From Alphaproteobacteria bacterium (GTDB taxonomy: Bacteria > Pseudomonadota > Alphaproteobacteria > Caulobacterales > Caulobacteraceae): DNA of 64,000 bases. Made by a program: the position numbers and the translations under genes. The notes below the pieces were generated by a model. It was given only the letters and a program-made list of their open reading frames with translations. It did not search any database and was not told the origin of the DNA. Positions 42,255 to 50,637 of this stretch are shown in pieces (position 1 is the first letter of the stretch; each line of letters opens with the position of its first letter). The stretch lies in NCBI GenBank assembly GCA_018821435.1, contig JAHJME010000040.1:62001-126000 (forward strand), read 5' to 3'.

Positions 42255-44942
42255 ATGAGTGACAAGTTTCACGCGAAATCTCGGACCGGCCTGATGGCCG
42301 GAACACGACTGGCGGGGACCGGCCTGTCGCGCCGGCTGGCCATCGGCCTGGCGGCGGTGGCGATGCTGAGCGCCGCGGCCCCGGCCGTGGCCCAGGCCGC
42401 CGTGCCGACGCCCGAGGCCTGGTTCGGCCACCGCATGGGCACGGACCGCAAGCTCGAGCCTTACGCGAAGATGGTCGCCTACTATCAGGAGCTGGCCAAG
42501 ACCTCGGACCGCATCAAGCTGGTCGAGATCGGCAAGTCGACCGAGGGCCGCCCTTACCTGGCGATGTTCATCTCCTCGCCCGAGAACCTGGCGAAGCTCG
42601 AGGAATACCGGCAGATGAACGCCAAGCTCGCCGACCCGCGCGGCGTGCCGCAGGCCGAGCTCGACCGCATCGTCAAGGAAGGGAAGGCGGTCATCGTGCA
42701 GTCGTACGACCTGCACTCCAGCGAGATCGGCTCGTCGCTGACGGCCATCGAGTTCACCTACGGTTTGGCGACCCGCACCGATCCCGAAGCGCTGAACATC
42801 CTGAACAACACCATCGCGATCATCATGCCGTCCCTGAACCCGGACGGGCACGACATGGTCCAGGAATGGTACATGAAGTACGTCGGCACGCCCTACGAGG
42901 CGGGCCCGATGCCGTGGATGTACCAGAAGTACGTGGGGCACGATAACAACCGCGACGCCTTCATGCTGAACATGGCGGAGTCGAAGAATATCGCGAAGAT
43001 CCTGTATCGCGACTGGGTGCCGCAGGCCTACATCGATCACCACCAGATGGGCCAGTACTCGCCCCGGATCTCGATCCCGCCCTACGCCGATCCGATCCGT
43101 CCCGGCGCCGACCCGCTGGTCTGGCGCGAGATGACCTGGTTCGGTTCGCACATGGCCTACAAGCTGGACGCGGCCCAGCTGTCCGGCGGCATCGGCGACG
43201 CCATCTATTCGGGCTGGGGCCACATGGGCTTCCACTGGATCACGCCGTTCCACAACATCGCCGGCATGCTGGACGAAAGCGCCAGCGCCAACCTGGCCAC
43301 GCCGCTCTACGTCCACCCCGACCAGCTCCAGGGCGGTCAACGGAACGTCCCGGACAACAAGCCCCAGATGAACATGCCCGACCCCTGGCCGGGCGGCTGG
43401 TGGCGGTCCCGCGACATCGTCGATCGCCAGCTCGTCACCTCGTGGGCGCTGCTCGACCAGGCCGCGCGCAACCGCGAGACCGTGCTGAAGAACGGCTACA
43501 CCAAGGCGCTCCGCCAGACGGAACGCGGCGCGACCGCCGAGACGAAGGCCTACATCGTCAGCGCCGCCCAGCACGACCCGCTGACCGCGAACAAGATGGT
43601 CAATGCGCTGCTGCTGCAGGGCGTCGACATCTACCGCGCGCCCGCCGAGTTCGTGCACGAGGGCAAGGTCTATCCGGTCGGCTCCTACGTCTTCCCGATG
43701 AACCAGCCCAAGCAGGGTCTGCTGCGCTGGATGCTGGGCGAGACCCACTTCCCGGACGACACCTACGCCCGGGACAAGAACGGCAATCCGATCCGCCCCT
43801 ACGACATGTCGACCGACACCATGACCGAGTTCATGGGCATCGAGAGCACGCCGGTGGGTACGGCTGTGACCGCCAGCCTGACCAAGCTGTCCGCGCCGGT
43901 GAACACCCCCGGGACGGTGGCCTCGGGCGCTTCGACCTACCTGCTCGACGGCGACCTGAACGACAGCTTCCACGCGGTGAACCTGCTGCTGAAGTCCGGC
44001 GCGACCGTGAAGCGGGTGAAGACCGCCGCCGGCGCGGCCAAGGCCGGCGACTTCATCGTCTCCGGCGCCTCGGCCGGGTCGGTGACCCAGGTCGCGACCA
44101 GCACGGGGGTCTCGTTCGCGGCGTCCAGCGGCGTTCCCGAAAGCGCGACCTACACCGTCAAGGCGCCCCGCGTGGCCATGTTGAAGCGCTATCGCGGCGG
44201 CAATATCGACGAGGGGTGGACGCGCTTCCTGCTGGAGACGTTCGACTTCAACCAGACCGCGCTGATGGACGCCGAGATCAAAGCCGGCAACCTGATCAAG
44301 AAGTACGACGTCATCGTCCTGCCGTCGGACTCGGTCTCGAACATGACGGGCGAGCCGCCGCCTCCGGGCGCGGGTGGTCGGGGCGGTGGCTTCGGGGGCG
44401 AGAGCCTTGAGGCGACGCCGCCCGAGTTCCGCAGCGGCTTCGGGGCCGAAGGCGTCAAGGCGCTGGAGGAGTTCGTCAAGGCCGGTGGTCGCCTGATCAC
44501 CTTCGCCCAGGCCGGCGATCTGCCGATGCAGAAGTTCGGCCTGCCGGTCCGCAATATCGTCGCGGGCAAGTCGGGCAAGGAATTCTGGTCGCCGGGTTCG
44601 ACCCTGAAGATCAAGGTCGACACCAAGAACCCGCTGGCGTTCGGCATGCCGCAAGACGCCCTGGCGATCTACACCGCCGAGGGTCAGGTCTATGAGGTGA
44701 CCCCGCGCATGTACAACGAGCGCGTCGAGGTGATCGCGTCCTACGCGGACACCAATGTGCTCAAGAGCGGCTGGTTGGTCGGCGAGGATCTGATCGCCGG
44801 CAAGGCGGCCATGATCTCGGTCCACCTGGGCAAGGGCGAAGTGGTGATGGTGGGCTTCCGTCCGCAGCACCGGTCACAGGCGCACGGCACCTATAAGCTG
44901 CTGTTCGACACCCTGTTCGACGGCCCCCCGGCCACGCCTTAA
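42255..44942 (+). CDS. exported M14 family zinc carboxypeptidase
   Basis: The 895-residue protein has a signal peptide (residues about 20-48, ending AVAQA), followed by an M14 domain: VQSYDLHSSEIGSS gives the HxxE zinc pair, and YIDHHQMGQY the third zinc histidine. The C-terminal third (about 640-890) reads as a separate glutamine-amidotransferase-like alpha/beta domain, common in large M14 proteins. It should trim C-terminal residues from peptides in the periplasm. It follows the TonB receptor in the same direction. Confidence 0.88.
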   Translation: MSDKFHAKSRTGLMAGTRLAGTGLSRRLAIGLAAVAMLSAAAPAVAQAAVPTPEAWFGHRMGTDRKLEPYAKMVAYYQELAKTSDRIKLVEIGKSTEGRPYLAMFISSPENLAKLEEYRQMNAKLADPRGVPQAELDRIVKEGKAVIVQSYDLHSSEIGSSLTAIEFTYGLATRTDPEALNILNNTIAIIMPSLNPDGHDMVQEWYMKYVGTPYEAGPMPWMYQKYVGHDNNRDAFMLNMAESKNIAKILYRDWVPQAYIDHHQMGQYSPRISIPPYADPIRPGADPLVWREMTWFGSHMAYKLDAAQLSGGIGDAIYSGWGHMGFHWITPFHNIAGMLDESASANLATPLYVHPDQLQGGQRNVPDNKPQMNMPDPWPGGWWRSRDIVDRQLVTSWALLDQAARNRETVLKNGYTKALRQTERGATAETKAYIVSAAQHDPLTANKMVNALLLQGVDIYRAPAEFVHEGKVYPVGSYVFPMNQPKQGLLRWMLGETHFPDDTYARDKNGNPIRPYDMSTDTMTEFMGIESTPVGTAVTASLTKLSAPVNTPGTVASGASTYLLDGDLNDSFHAVNLLLKSGATVKRVKTAAGAAKAGDFIVSGASAGSVTQVATSTGVSFAASSGVPESATYTVKAPRVAMLKRYRGGNIDEGWTRFLLETFDFNQTALMDAEIKAGNLIKKYDVIVLPSDSVSNMTGEPPPPGAGGRGGGFGGESLEATPPEFRSGFGAEGVKALEEFVKAGGRLITFAQAGDLPMQKFGLPVRNIVAGKSGKEFWSPGSTLKIKVDTKNPLAFGMPQDALAIYTAEGQVYEVTPRMYNERVEVIASYADTNVLKSGWLVGEDLIAGKAAMISVHLGKGEVVMVGFRPQHRSQAHGTYKLLFDTLFDGPPATP

Positions 44943-44981
44943 GCCCGCGGGTCCCGCCCGCCATACCCCCGCGGTCTGCGG

Positions 44982-45013
44982 ATCCCCGTGTGTGACCCCT
45001 CGCACACGGGGAT
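44982..45013 (+). terminator. hairpin between M14 and M20 genes
   Basis: Perfect 11-bp arms (44982-44992 and 45003-45013) with a 10-nt loop and a short TT tail, 40 bp after the M14 stop. A weak intrinsic terminator. Confidence 0.55.
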
Positions 45014-45096
45014 TTGCCGTGACCGCTGGTCGTCGCGACCAGAATCGCGTCTCACCCTTGCCGCTACCGGCTGTTGAAGAAGGTGGATCCCCGCAC

Positions 45097-46674
45097 ATGA
45101 AGACCCTTGGCCTGCCCGTCGCGCTTGCTGCGCTGATGCTCTCCACCTCGGCATTCGCCGCCCCCGCGCTGCCGGCGCTGAAGAAGCAGGCGGTCGCCGG
45201 CGTCCAGTCCCGCGCCAAGCTGGCCCAGCAGATGAACGACAAGATCTTCAGCTTCGGCGAGCTGGCGTTCCAGGAGGTCGAGACCTCGAAGTACATCACC
45301 GACGTGCTCGAGAAGAACGGCTTCACGGTCACGCGCGGCGTCGCTGGATTGCCCACCGGCTGGGTCGCCACCTGGACCAACAAGACCGGCGGCCCGACCA
45401 TCGCCATGGGCTCCGACATCGACGGCATCCCCAAGGCGTCGCAGATGCCCGGCATCCCGTGGCGCAAGCCGATGGTCGAAGGCGCGCCGGGCCACGGCGA
45501 GGGCCACAATTCCGGCAATGCGGTGAACGTCGTCGCCGCCCTGGCGGTGAAGGACATCATGGAGAAGGAGGGCATCGCCGGCACGCTGATGCTCTGGCCG
45601 GGCGTCGCCGAGGAGCTGGTGGCCGGCAAGGCGTTCATGGTTCGCGCCGGGGTCTTCAAGAACGTCGACGCCGTGCTGTTCACCCACGTGGGCGACAACC
45701 TGTCCGTCACCTGGGGCAAGCCCTCGGGCACGGGCTCGGTCTCGGTGGAATATACCTTCCACGGCGCCGCGGCTCACGCGGCCGGCAAGCCCTGGATGGG
45801 CCGTTCGGCGCTGGACGCCGTCTCGCTCATGAACATCGGGTGGGAGTTCCGCCGCGAGCACATCCGGCCCGAGCAGCGCTCGCACTATGTGATCACCGAC
45901 GGCGGCGACCAGCCCAATGTCGTGCCGCAGATCTCCAAGGTCTGGTATTATTTCCGCGAGCAGGACTTCAAGCGGATCTCCGACCTGTACGCCATGGGCA
46001 ACAAGGTCGCCGACGGCGCGGCCATGATGACCGACACGACGGTCGAGCACCGCCTGCTGGGCACCTCGGCCCCGCGCCACTTCAACAAGCCCATCGCCGA
46101 GGCCGTCTACGCCAATATCCAGGCGGTCGGCCTGCCCAAATGGACAGCCGACGAGCAGGCCTTCGCCAAGGCGGTGCAGAAGGAAGTCGGCGCCGAGAAG
46201 AAGGACGGCCTGTCCACCGAGCTCAAGAAGCTGGAGCCGCCGGTCGAGAAGCCCGAGAGCGGCGGTTCGGACGACATCGGCGACGTGTCCTGGACCGTGC
46301 CGACGATCACGCTGAGCTATCCGTCGAACATCCCCGGCCTGGCCGGTCACAGCTGGATGAACGCGATCTCCATGGCCACGCCGATCGCCCACGACGGCGT
46401 CGTGGCGGGCGCCAAGGTCATGGCGATGACGACCCTGGACCTGATGCTGCGGCCCGACCTGCGCACCGCGGCCAAAGCCTACTTCACCGACGTCCAGAAC
46501 AAGGACGAGCACTATGTCCAGATGATCCAGCCGACCGACCAGCCGGCGATCGAGATCAACACCGAGGTCATGGCGCAATTCCGCCCGGCCATGAAGCCGC
46601 TGTACTACGACGAGACCAAGTACCCGACCTACCTGGACCAGCTGGGCGTGAAGTGGCCCACGCTGTCGAAGTAG
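45097..46674 (+). CDS. exported M20-family amidohydrolase (aminobenzoyl-glutamate hydrolase-like)
   Basis: The 525-residue protein has a signal peptide (MKTLGLPVALAALMLSTSAFA) and an M20D-type amidohydrolase fold: SFGELAFQEVETSK, GHGEGHNSGNAVNVVAALA (metal ligands), PGVAEELVAGKAFMV, and a dimerisation insert with FHGAAAHAAGKPWMGRSALDAV. It resembles AbgB, which cleaves p-aminobenzoyl-glutamate; a dipeptidase role in the periplasm fits the neighbouring carboxypeptidase. AAGGTGG precedes ATG 45097. Ends 4 bp from the convergent kdpE. Confidence 0.87.
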   Translation: MKTLGLPVALAALMLSTSAFAAPALPALKKQAVAGVQSRAKLAQQMNDKIFSFGELAFQEVETSKYITDVLEKNGFTVTRGVAGLPTGWVATWTNKTGGPTIAMGSDIDGIPKASQMPGIPWRKPMVEGAPGHGEGHNSGNAVNVVAALAVKDIMEKEGIAGTLMLWPGVAEELVAGKAFMVRAGVFKNVDAVLFTHVGDNLSVTWGKPSGTGSVSVEYTFHGAAAHAAGKPWMGRSALDAVSLMNIGWEFRREHIRPEQRSHYVITDGGDQPNVVPQISKVWYYFREQDFKRISDLYAMGNKVADGAAMMTDTTVEHRLLGTSAPRHFNKPIAEAVYANIQAVGLPKWTADEQAFAKAVQKEVGAEKKDGLSTELKKLEPPVEKPESGGSDDIGDVSWTVPTITLSYPSNIPGLAGHSWMNAISMATPIAHDGVVAGAKVMAMTTLDLMLRPDLRTAAKAYFTDVQNKDEHYVQMIQPTDQPAIEINTEVMAQFRPAMKPLYYDETKYPTYLDQLGVKWPTLSK

Positions 46675-46678
46675 GGGG

Positions 46679-47371
46679 CTAGCCGCCCATCCAGCGGTAG
46701 CCGACGCCGGGTTCCGTCAGGATCAGGGCCGGCGCCGAGGGATCGGGCTCGACCTTCTGGCGGAGCTGGCCCACGAAGACGCGCAGGTACTGCACGTCGT
46801 GCTCGTGGGCCGGACCCCAGACGGCGGTCAGCAGCTGCTTGTGGGTGACCACCTTGCCGCTGCCCCGCACCAGCTGGGCCAGCAGGTCGTACTCGCGGGG
46901 CGACAATCGGATCACCTCGCCGGCCCGGGTGATCAGGCGCTTGACCAGGTCGATGGTCAGGTCGCCCGAGGTGACGATGGGTTCCGCGCCCTGGTCCTGC
47001 AGCCGGTGGCGCAGCGCCACGCGCAGGCGGGCCAGCAGTTCGCCGACGCCGAACGGCTTTTCCACATAGTCGTCGGCGCCCAGGTCCAGGGCGTCGATCT
47101 TCTCGGTCTCGCGGTCGCGCGCCGACAGGATGATGATCGGGCCTTCGTAGAACGCGCGCGCTTTGGCCAGCGCATCCTTGCCGTCCATGTCGGGCAGGCC
47201 CAGGTCCAGCACCACGGCGTCCGGCGGCTTGCGGGCGATCTCGCGCAGGCCCTCGGTGGCCGTGTCGGCGCGCACGGGCTCGTAGCCCGCCGCGTCCAGC
47301 GCAGGCCCCAGGAACCGGTGGATCTGGGGCTCGTCGTCGATGACCAGGATGCGAGGCTTGTAGTCGCTCAT
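46679..47371 (-). CDS. kdpE: KdpE response regulator
   Basis: The 230-residue OmpR-type regulator has a receiver domain with the phosphoacceptor in VLDLGLPDMDG (residue about 56) and LGADDYVEKPFG, and a winged helix with LITRAGEVIRLSPREYDLL and VRGSGKVVTHKQLL. It activates the kdp operon when phosphorylated by KdpD at low potassium. Overlaps kdpD by 4 bp; last gene of the operon. Confidence 0.96.
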   Translation of the reverse strand: MSDYKPRILVIDDEPQIHRFLGPALDAAGYEPVRADTATEGLREIARKPPDAVVLDLGLPDMDGKDALAKARAFYEGPIIILSARDRETEKIDALDLGADDYVEKPFGVGELLARLRVALRHRLQDQGAEPIVTSGDLTIDLVKRLITRAGEVIRLSPREYDLLAQLVRGSGKVVTHKQLLTAVWGPAHEHDVQYLRVFVGQLRQKVEPDPSAPALILTEPGVGYRWMGG

Positions 47372-50040
47372 GGCAACATGCCGGGGGTCGGCCGCTCCTT
47401 CGGCAGGCTGATCAGGATGCGGGTGCCGCGCCCGTCGTGGATCGGGCTGGCCGCCGCGATGCGTCCGCCCATGGCCTCCACGAAACCCTTGGAGATGGCA
47501 AGGCCCAGACCCGCGCCCTTGCCTCGGTCGGTGGCCTCGTCCATCCGGCGGAACTTCTCGAACACGCGCTCCAGCTCGGGCGTCGGTATGCCGCGACCCT
47601 CGTCCTCGATGCTGATGACAACGTTGTTGCGATCCTCATAGGCCGAGACGTCGATGGTCGTGCCGTCCGGGCTGTAGGTGATGGCGTTCTCCAGGATATT
47701 GACCAGGGCCTGTTCCAACAGCGAGCCGTCGGCCATCACCAGGGTCACCTGGTCTGGGAAATCCCAAATCACCTTGCGCGCCTCCAGCCGCCGCGTCACC
47801 CGATCCACGGCGGCGCGCAGCACATCGCGGGCGTCGGTCCATTCCCGGCGGGTGACCAGGGCGCCGCCTTCGAGGCGGGTCATGTCCAGCAGGTCGCCCA
47901 CATAGCGGTTCAGCCGTTCGGCCTCTTCGCGGATCGACAACAGCAGATCGTCGCGCACCTTGGCGGTCAGCGACTTGCCGTAATCGATCAAGGTGGTGGC
48001 CGAGCCGAGCACGGTCGATAGCGGCGTCCGCAGGTCGTGGCTCACCGAATTCAGCAGGGCCGAGCGCAGGCGGTCGGTGCGCCGCAACGCCTCGGTGTCG
48101 GCGGCGGCGGCGGCCAGTTCGGCCCGCTCCAGCGCCACGGCGCCCTGGTCCAGCAGCGCCGCCACGAAGCGTTCGCCGTCCTCGGTGGCGATGGCCTGCG
48201 GCTCGATGCCAACGACCCCGGCCCGTGTCTTCACCCCCTGCAGCGGACGGAAGACCCAGCCGGCGTTGGGCAAGGTGCCGGTGCCCGCGCCGGCGGCTTC
48301 GCCCTTTTCCCAGGCCCAGCGCGCGGCGGCCATGTCGCCGGCGGACAGCGCATCCAGGGCGGGGGAGGCGGCGGCCAGGCGCAGATCCTCGCCCTCCGGC
48401 GTCAGCACCACGGCCTTGCAGCTCGTGGCCGCCGCCAGCTGTTCGGCCAGGGCCAGGGCGGCGTCGTCGGCCTTGGCGGCGGAGGACAGGCGACGGGTGG
48501 CCGACAACACGGCGGCGATGCCGGCGGCCCGCCGCGACACGGCCCGAGCCTGGTCTCGCACCCGGCCGGTCAGCCAGCCGGTGGTCATCGCGACCGCGAA
48601 GAAGACGCCGAAGGTCAGGACATCCGCCGGATGGCCGATGCTCACCGTCAAGCGGGGTTCCAGAAAGAAGAAGTTGTAGGCGAAGGCCGACGCGGTCGCG
48701 GCCGTCACGGCGGGCCAGAGGCCGAACGCCAGGCCGGACACCAGCACGCTCAGCATGAACACCATGGCCAGGTTGGCGCTCTCGACGTAGCGATCGACCA
48801 TCCAGGCGATGCCGCCCGCCATGGCCACCGCCGTCAGCGCCCCCAGATGCCCGCGCCAGGCGATGTCGCGCAGCGACGGGCGAGGCCCCGGCTCGGCGAC
48901 GTGGGGCTCCGCGGACTCGGTGATCACATGGAGGGCGGCGCCGCGGGCCTCCTCCAGCAGGGCATGGACCAGGCTGCGCCGGAAGGGCAGGCGCCGCCGC
49001 CGCGTCTTGCCGACCACGATCTGGGTGGTGTTGTTGCGCCGCGCGTAGTCCAGGACGCTGCCGACGACGTCGTCGCCGGTCAGGCTGATCGTCGTGCCGC
49101 CGAGTTGCTCGGCCAGCTTCAGCGCCTCGCGGAGCTTTTGCGCGGCATGCGGGCTGAGCGGCACGCCATTGGGCCGCTCCACGTGGGCGACAGTCCACGG
49201 CGCGTCCATCATCATGTCGGACAGGCGGCGGCCGGCGCGCACCAGGGACGCCGCGGTGGCGTCCGGCCCGGCCAGTACCAGGATCCGCTCCCCCGCCGCC
49301 CAGGGCCCTTCGACGCCCGCGCGCTTCATGGCGCCGATGAGCTGGTCGTCCACCGTCTGGGCCGCGCGGCGCAGGGCCAGTTCGCGCAGCGCCGTCAGGT
49401 TCTCGGTCTTGAAGAAGCGGTCGGCGGCCAGGCGGGCGGTCTCGGGGACATAGACCTTGCCCTCGGCCATCCGCTCGCGCAGCTCGGCCGGGGTGATGTC
49501 GATCAGCTCGATCTCGTCGGCGTCCGACAGGGCCCGGTCCGGCACGGTTTCGCGCTGGCGCACGCCGGTGATCTTCCAGACCACGTCGACCAGGCTCTCC
49601 AGGTGCTGGACGTTCAGCGTCGTCCAGACGTCGATGCCGGCGGCCAGCAGCTCCTCGACGTCCTGCCACCGCTTGGGGTGGCGCGAGCCCGGGGCGTTGG
49701 AATGGGCGTACTCGTCGACCAGCAGCAGGCCCGGCTTGCGCGCCAGCGCCGCGTCCAGGTCGAATTCCATCAGCGTGCGGCCGCGGTGGTCGATGGGCGT
49801 GCGCGCCATGACGTCTAGGCCGCGCAGCAGCGATTGGGTCTCCTTGCGGCCGTGGCTCTCGACCACCCCCACAACGACGTCGCCGCCCTCGGCCTTTCGG
49901 CGGCGGGCGGCGCGCAGCATTTCGTAGGTCTTGCCCACCCCCGGCGACATGCCGAGGAACACCTTCAGCCGACCCTGGCCGGCGCGGGTGGCCGCCAGCA
50001 AGGCGTCGGGATCGGGCCTGCGGGGCTCGTCGGGGGTCAT
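47368..50040 (-). CDS. kdpD: KdpD potassium sensor histidine kinase
   Basis: The 890-residue kinase has the N-terminal KdpD domain with Walker A MSPGVGKTYEML (residues 31-42) and VDEYAHSNAPGSRHPKRW, a Usp-like domain, four clustered membrane helices (about 400-500), a GAF-like segment and the kinase core with phosphoacceptor His668 in SVSHDLRTPLS, NAITYSP and GKGAGLGLAISKGF. It senses potassium limitation and signals KdpE. Overlaps kdpC by 4 bp. Confidence 0.97.
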   Translation of the reverse strand: MTPDEPRRPDPDALLAATRAGQGRLKVFLGMSPGVGKTYEMLRAARRRKAEGGDVVVGVVESHGRKETQSLLRGLDVMARTPIDHRGRTLMEFDLDAALARKPGLLLVDEYAHSNAPGSRHPKRWQDVEELLAAGIDVWTTLNVQHLESLVDVVWKITGVRQRETVPDRALSDADEIELIDITPAELRERMAEGKVYVPETARLAADRFFKTENLTALRELALRRAAQTVDDQLIGAMKRAGVEGPWAAGERILVLAGPDATAASLVRAGRRLSDMMMDAPWTVAHVERPNGVPLSPHAAQKLREALKLAEQLGGTTISLTGDDVVGSVLDYARRNNTTQIVVGKTRRRRLPFRRSLVHALLEEARGAALHVITESAEPHVAEPGPRPSLRDIAWRGHLGALTAVAMAGGIAWMVDRYVESANLAMVFMLSVLVSGLAFGLWPAVTAATASAFAYNFFFLEPRLTVSIGHPADVLTFGVFFAVAMTTGWLTGRVRDQARAVSRRAAGIAAVLSATRRLSSAAKADDAALALAEQLAAATSCKAVVLTPEGEDLRLAAASPALDALSAGDMAAARWAWEKGEAAGAGTGTLPNAGWVFRPLQGVKTRAGVVGIEPQAIATEDGERFVAALLDQGAVALERAELAAAAADTEALRRTDRLRSALLNSVSHDLRTPLSTVLGSATTLIDYGKSLTAKVRDDLLLSIREEAERLNRYVGDLLDMTRLEGGALVTRREWTDARDVLRAAVDRVTRRLEARKVIWDFPDQVTLVMADGSLLEQALVNILENAITYSPDGTTIDVSAYEDRNNVVISIEDEGRGIPTPELERVFEKFRRMDEATDRGKGAGLGLAISKGFVEAMGGRIAAASPIHDGRGTRILISLPKERPTPGMLP

Positions 50041-50627
50041 TGGGCGGGACGTTGCCTCCTCGGGAAGGCGGCGTCGAGCGCCAGGTTGGTGGTGAGCACG
50101 TTCACGGTCGGCTGGCCGAGGACGCCGAGGGCCGGCGCGCCGATCCTCGCGGCGATGAACCGCTCCACCGCCGCCGGGTCCGCGCCGCGCGCCGCCGCGA
50201 TCCGGGCTGCCTGGCGCTGGGCGTTCTCAGGCGAGATGTGCGGGTCCAGGCCGGAGGCTGAGGTCGTCACCGCGTCGGCGGGAATGGCGCCCGAGCCCTC
50301 CGCGCGCAGGCCGTCGGCGTCCTTTTTTACCCGCTCGGCCAGGGCCGGATTCAGCGGGCCGAGGTTGGAGCCGGACGAGCCGGTGGCGTCATAGCCGTTC
50401 GCGCCGGCCGCCGAGGGGCGAGGGTGCAGGTACTCCGGCCGGGTGAAGCTCTGCGCCAGCTGGCTGGATCCGACCACCTGGCCGCCCGCGTCGCGGATCA
50501 GGCTGCCGCCGGCCTGGGATGGGAAGGCGACCTGGGCGATGGCCGTGACCACCAGGGGATAGCCGACCCCCAGCAGGAGGGTGAAGAACAGGGTGGCGAC
50601 GATGGCCGCGCGGGCTTGAGCGAACAT
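50037..50627 (-). CDS. kdpC: KdpC, potassium-transporting ATPase subunit C
   Basis: The 196-residue protein has one N-terminal membrane helix (IVATLFFTLLLGVGYPLVVTAI) and a periplasmic domain with the conserved LGSQFTRPEYLHPRPSAA-like stretch (here SFTRPEYLHPRPSAAGANGYD), SGSNLGPLNP and the ISPENAQRQAARIA motif. It stabilises ATP binding in the KdpFABC complex. Confidence 0.96.
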   Translation of the reverse strand: MFAQARAAIVATLFFTLLLGVGYPLVVTAIAQVAFPSQAGGSLIRDAGGQVVGSSQLAQSFTRPEYLHPRPSAAGANGYDATGSSGSNLGPLNPALAERVKKDADGLRAEGSGAIPADAVTTSASGLDPHISPENAQRQAARIAAARGADPAAVERFIAARIGAPALGVLGQPTVNVLTTNLALDAAFPRRQRPAQ

Positions 50628-50637
50628 GGGGCAGTCC

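Noticed and set aside
42105..44870. 921-residue minus-strand frame
   Set aside because: Fully antisense to the M14 carboxypeptidase gene with its zinc motifs; the shadow is His/Arg/Gly-rich and has no domain.
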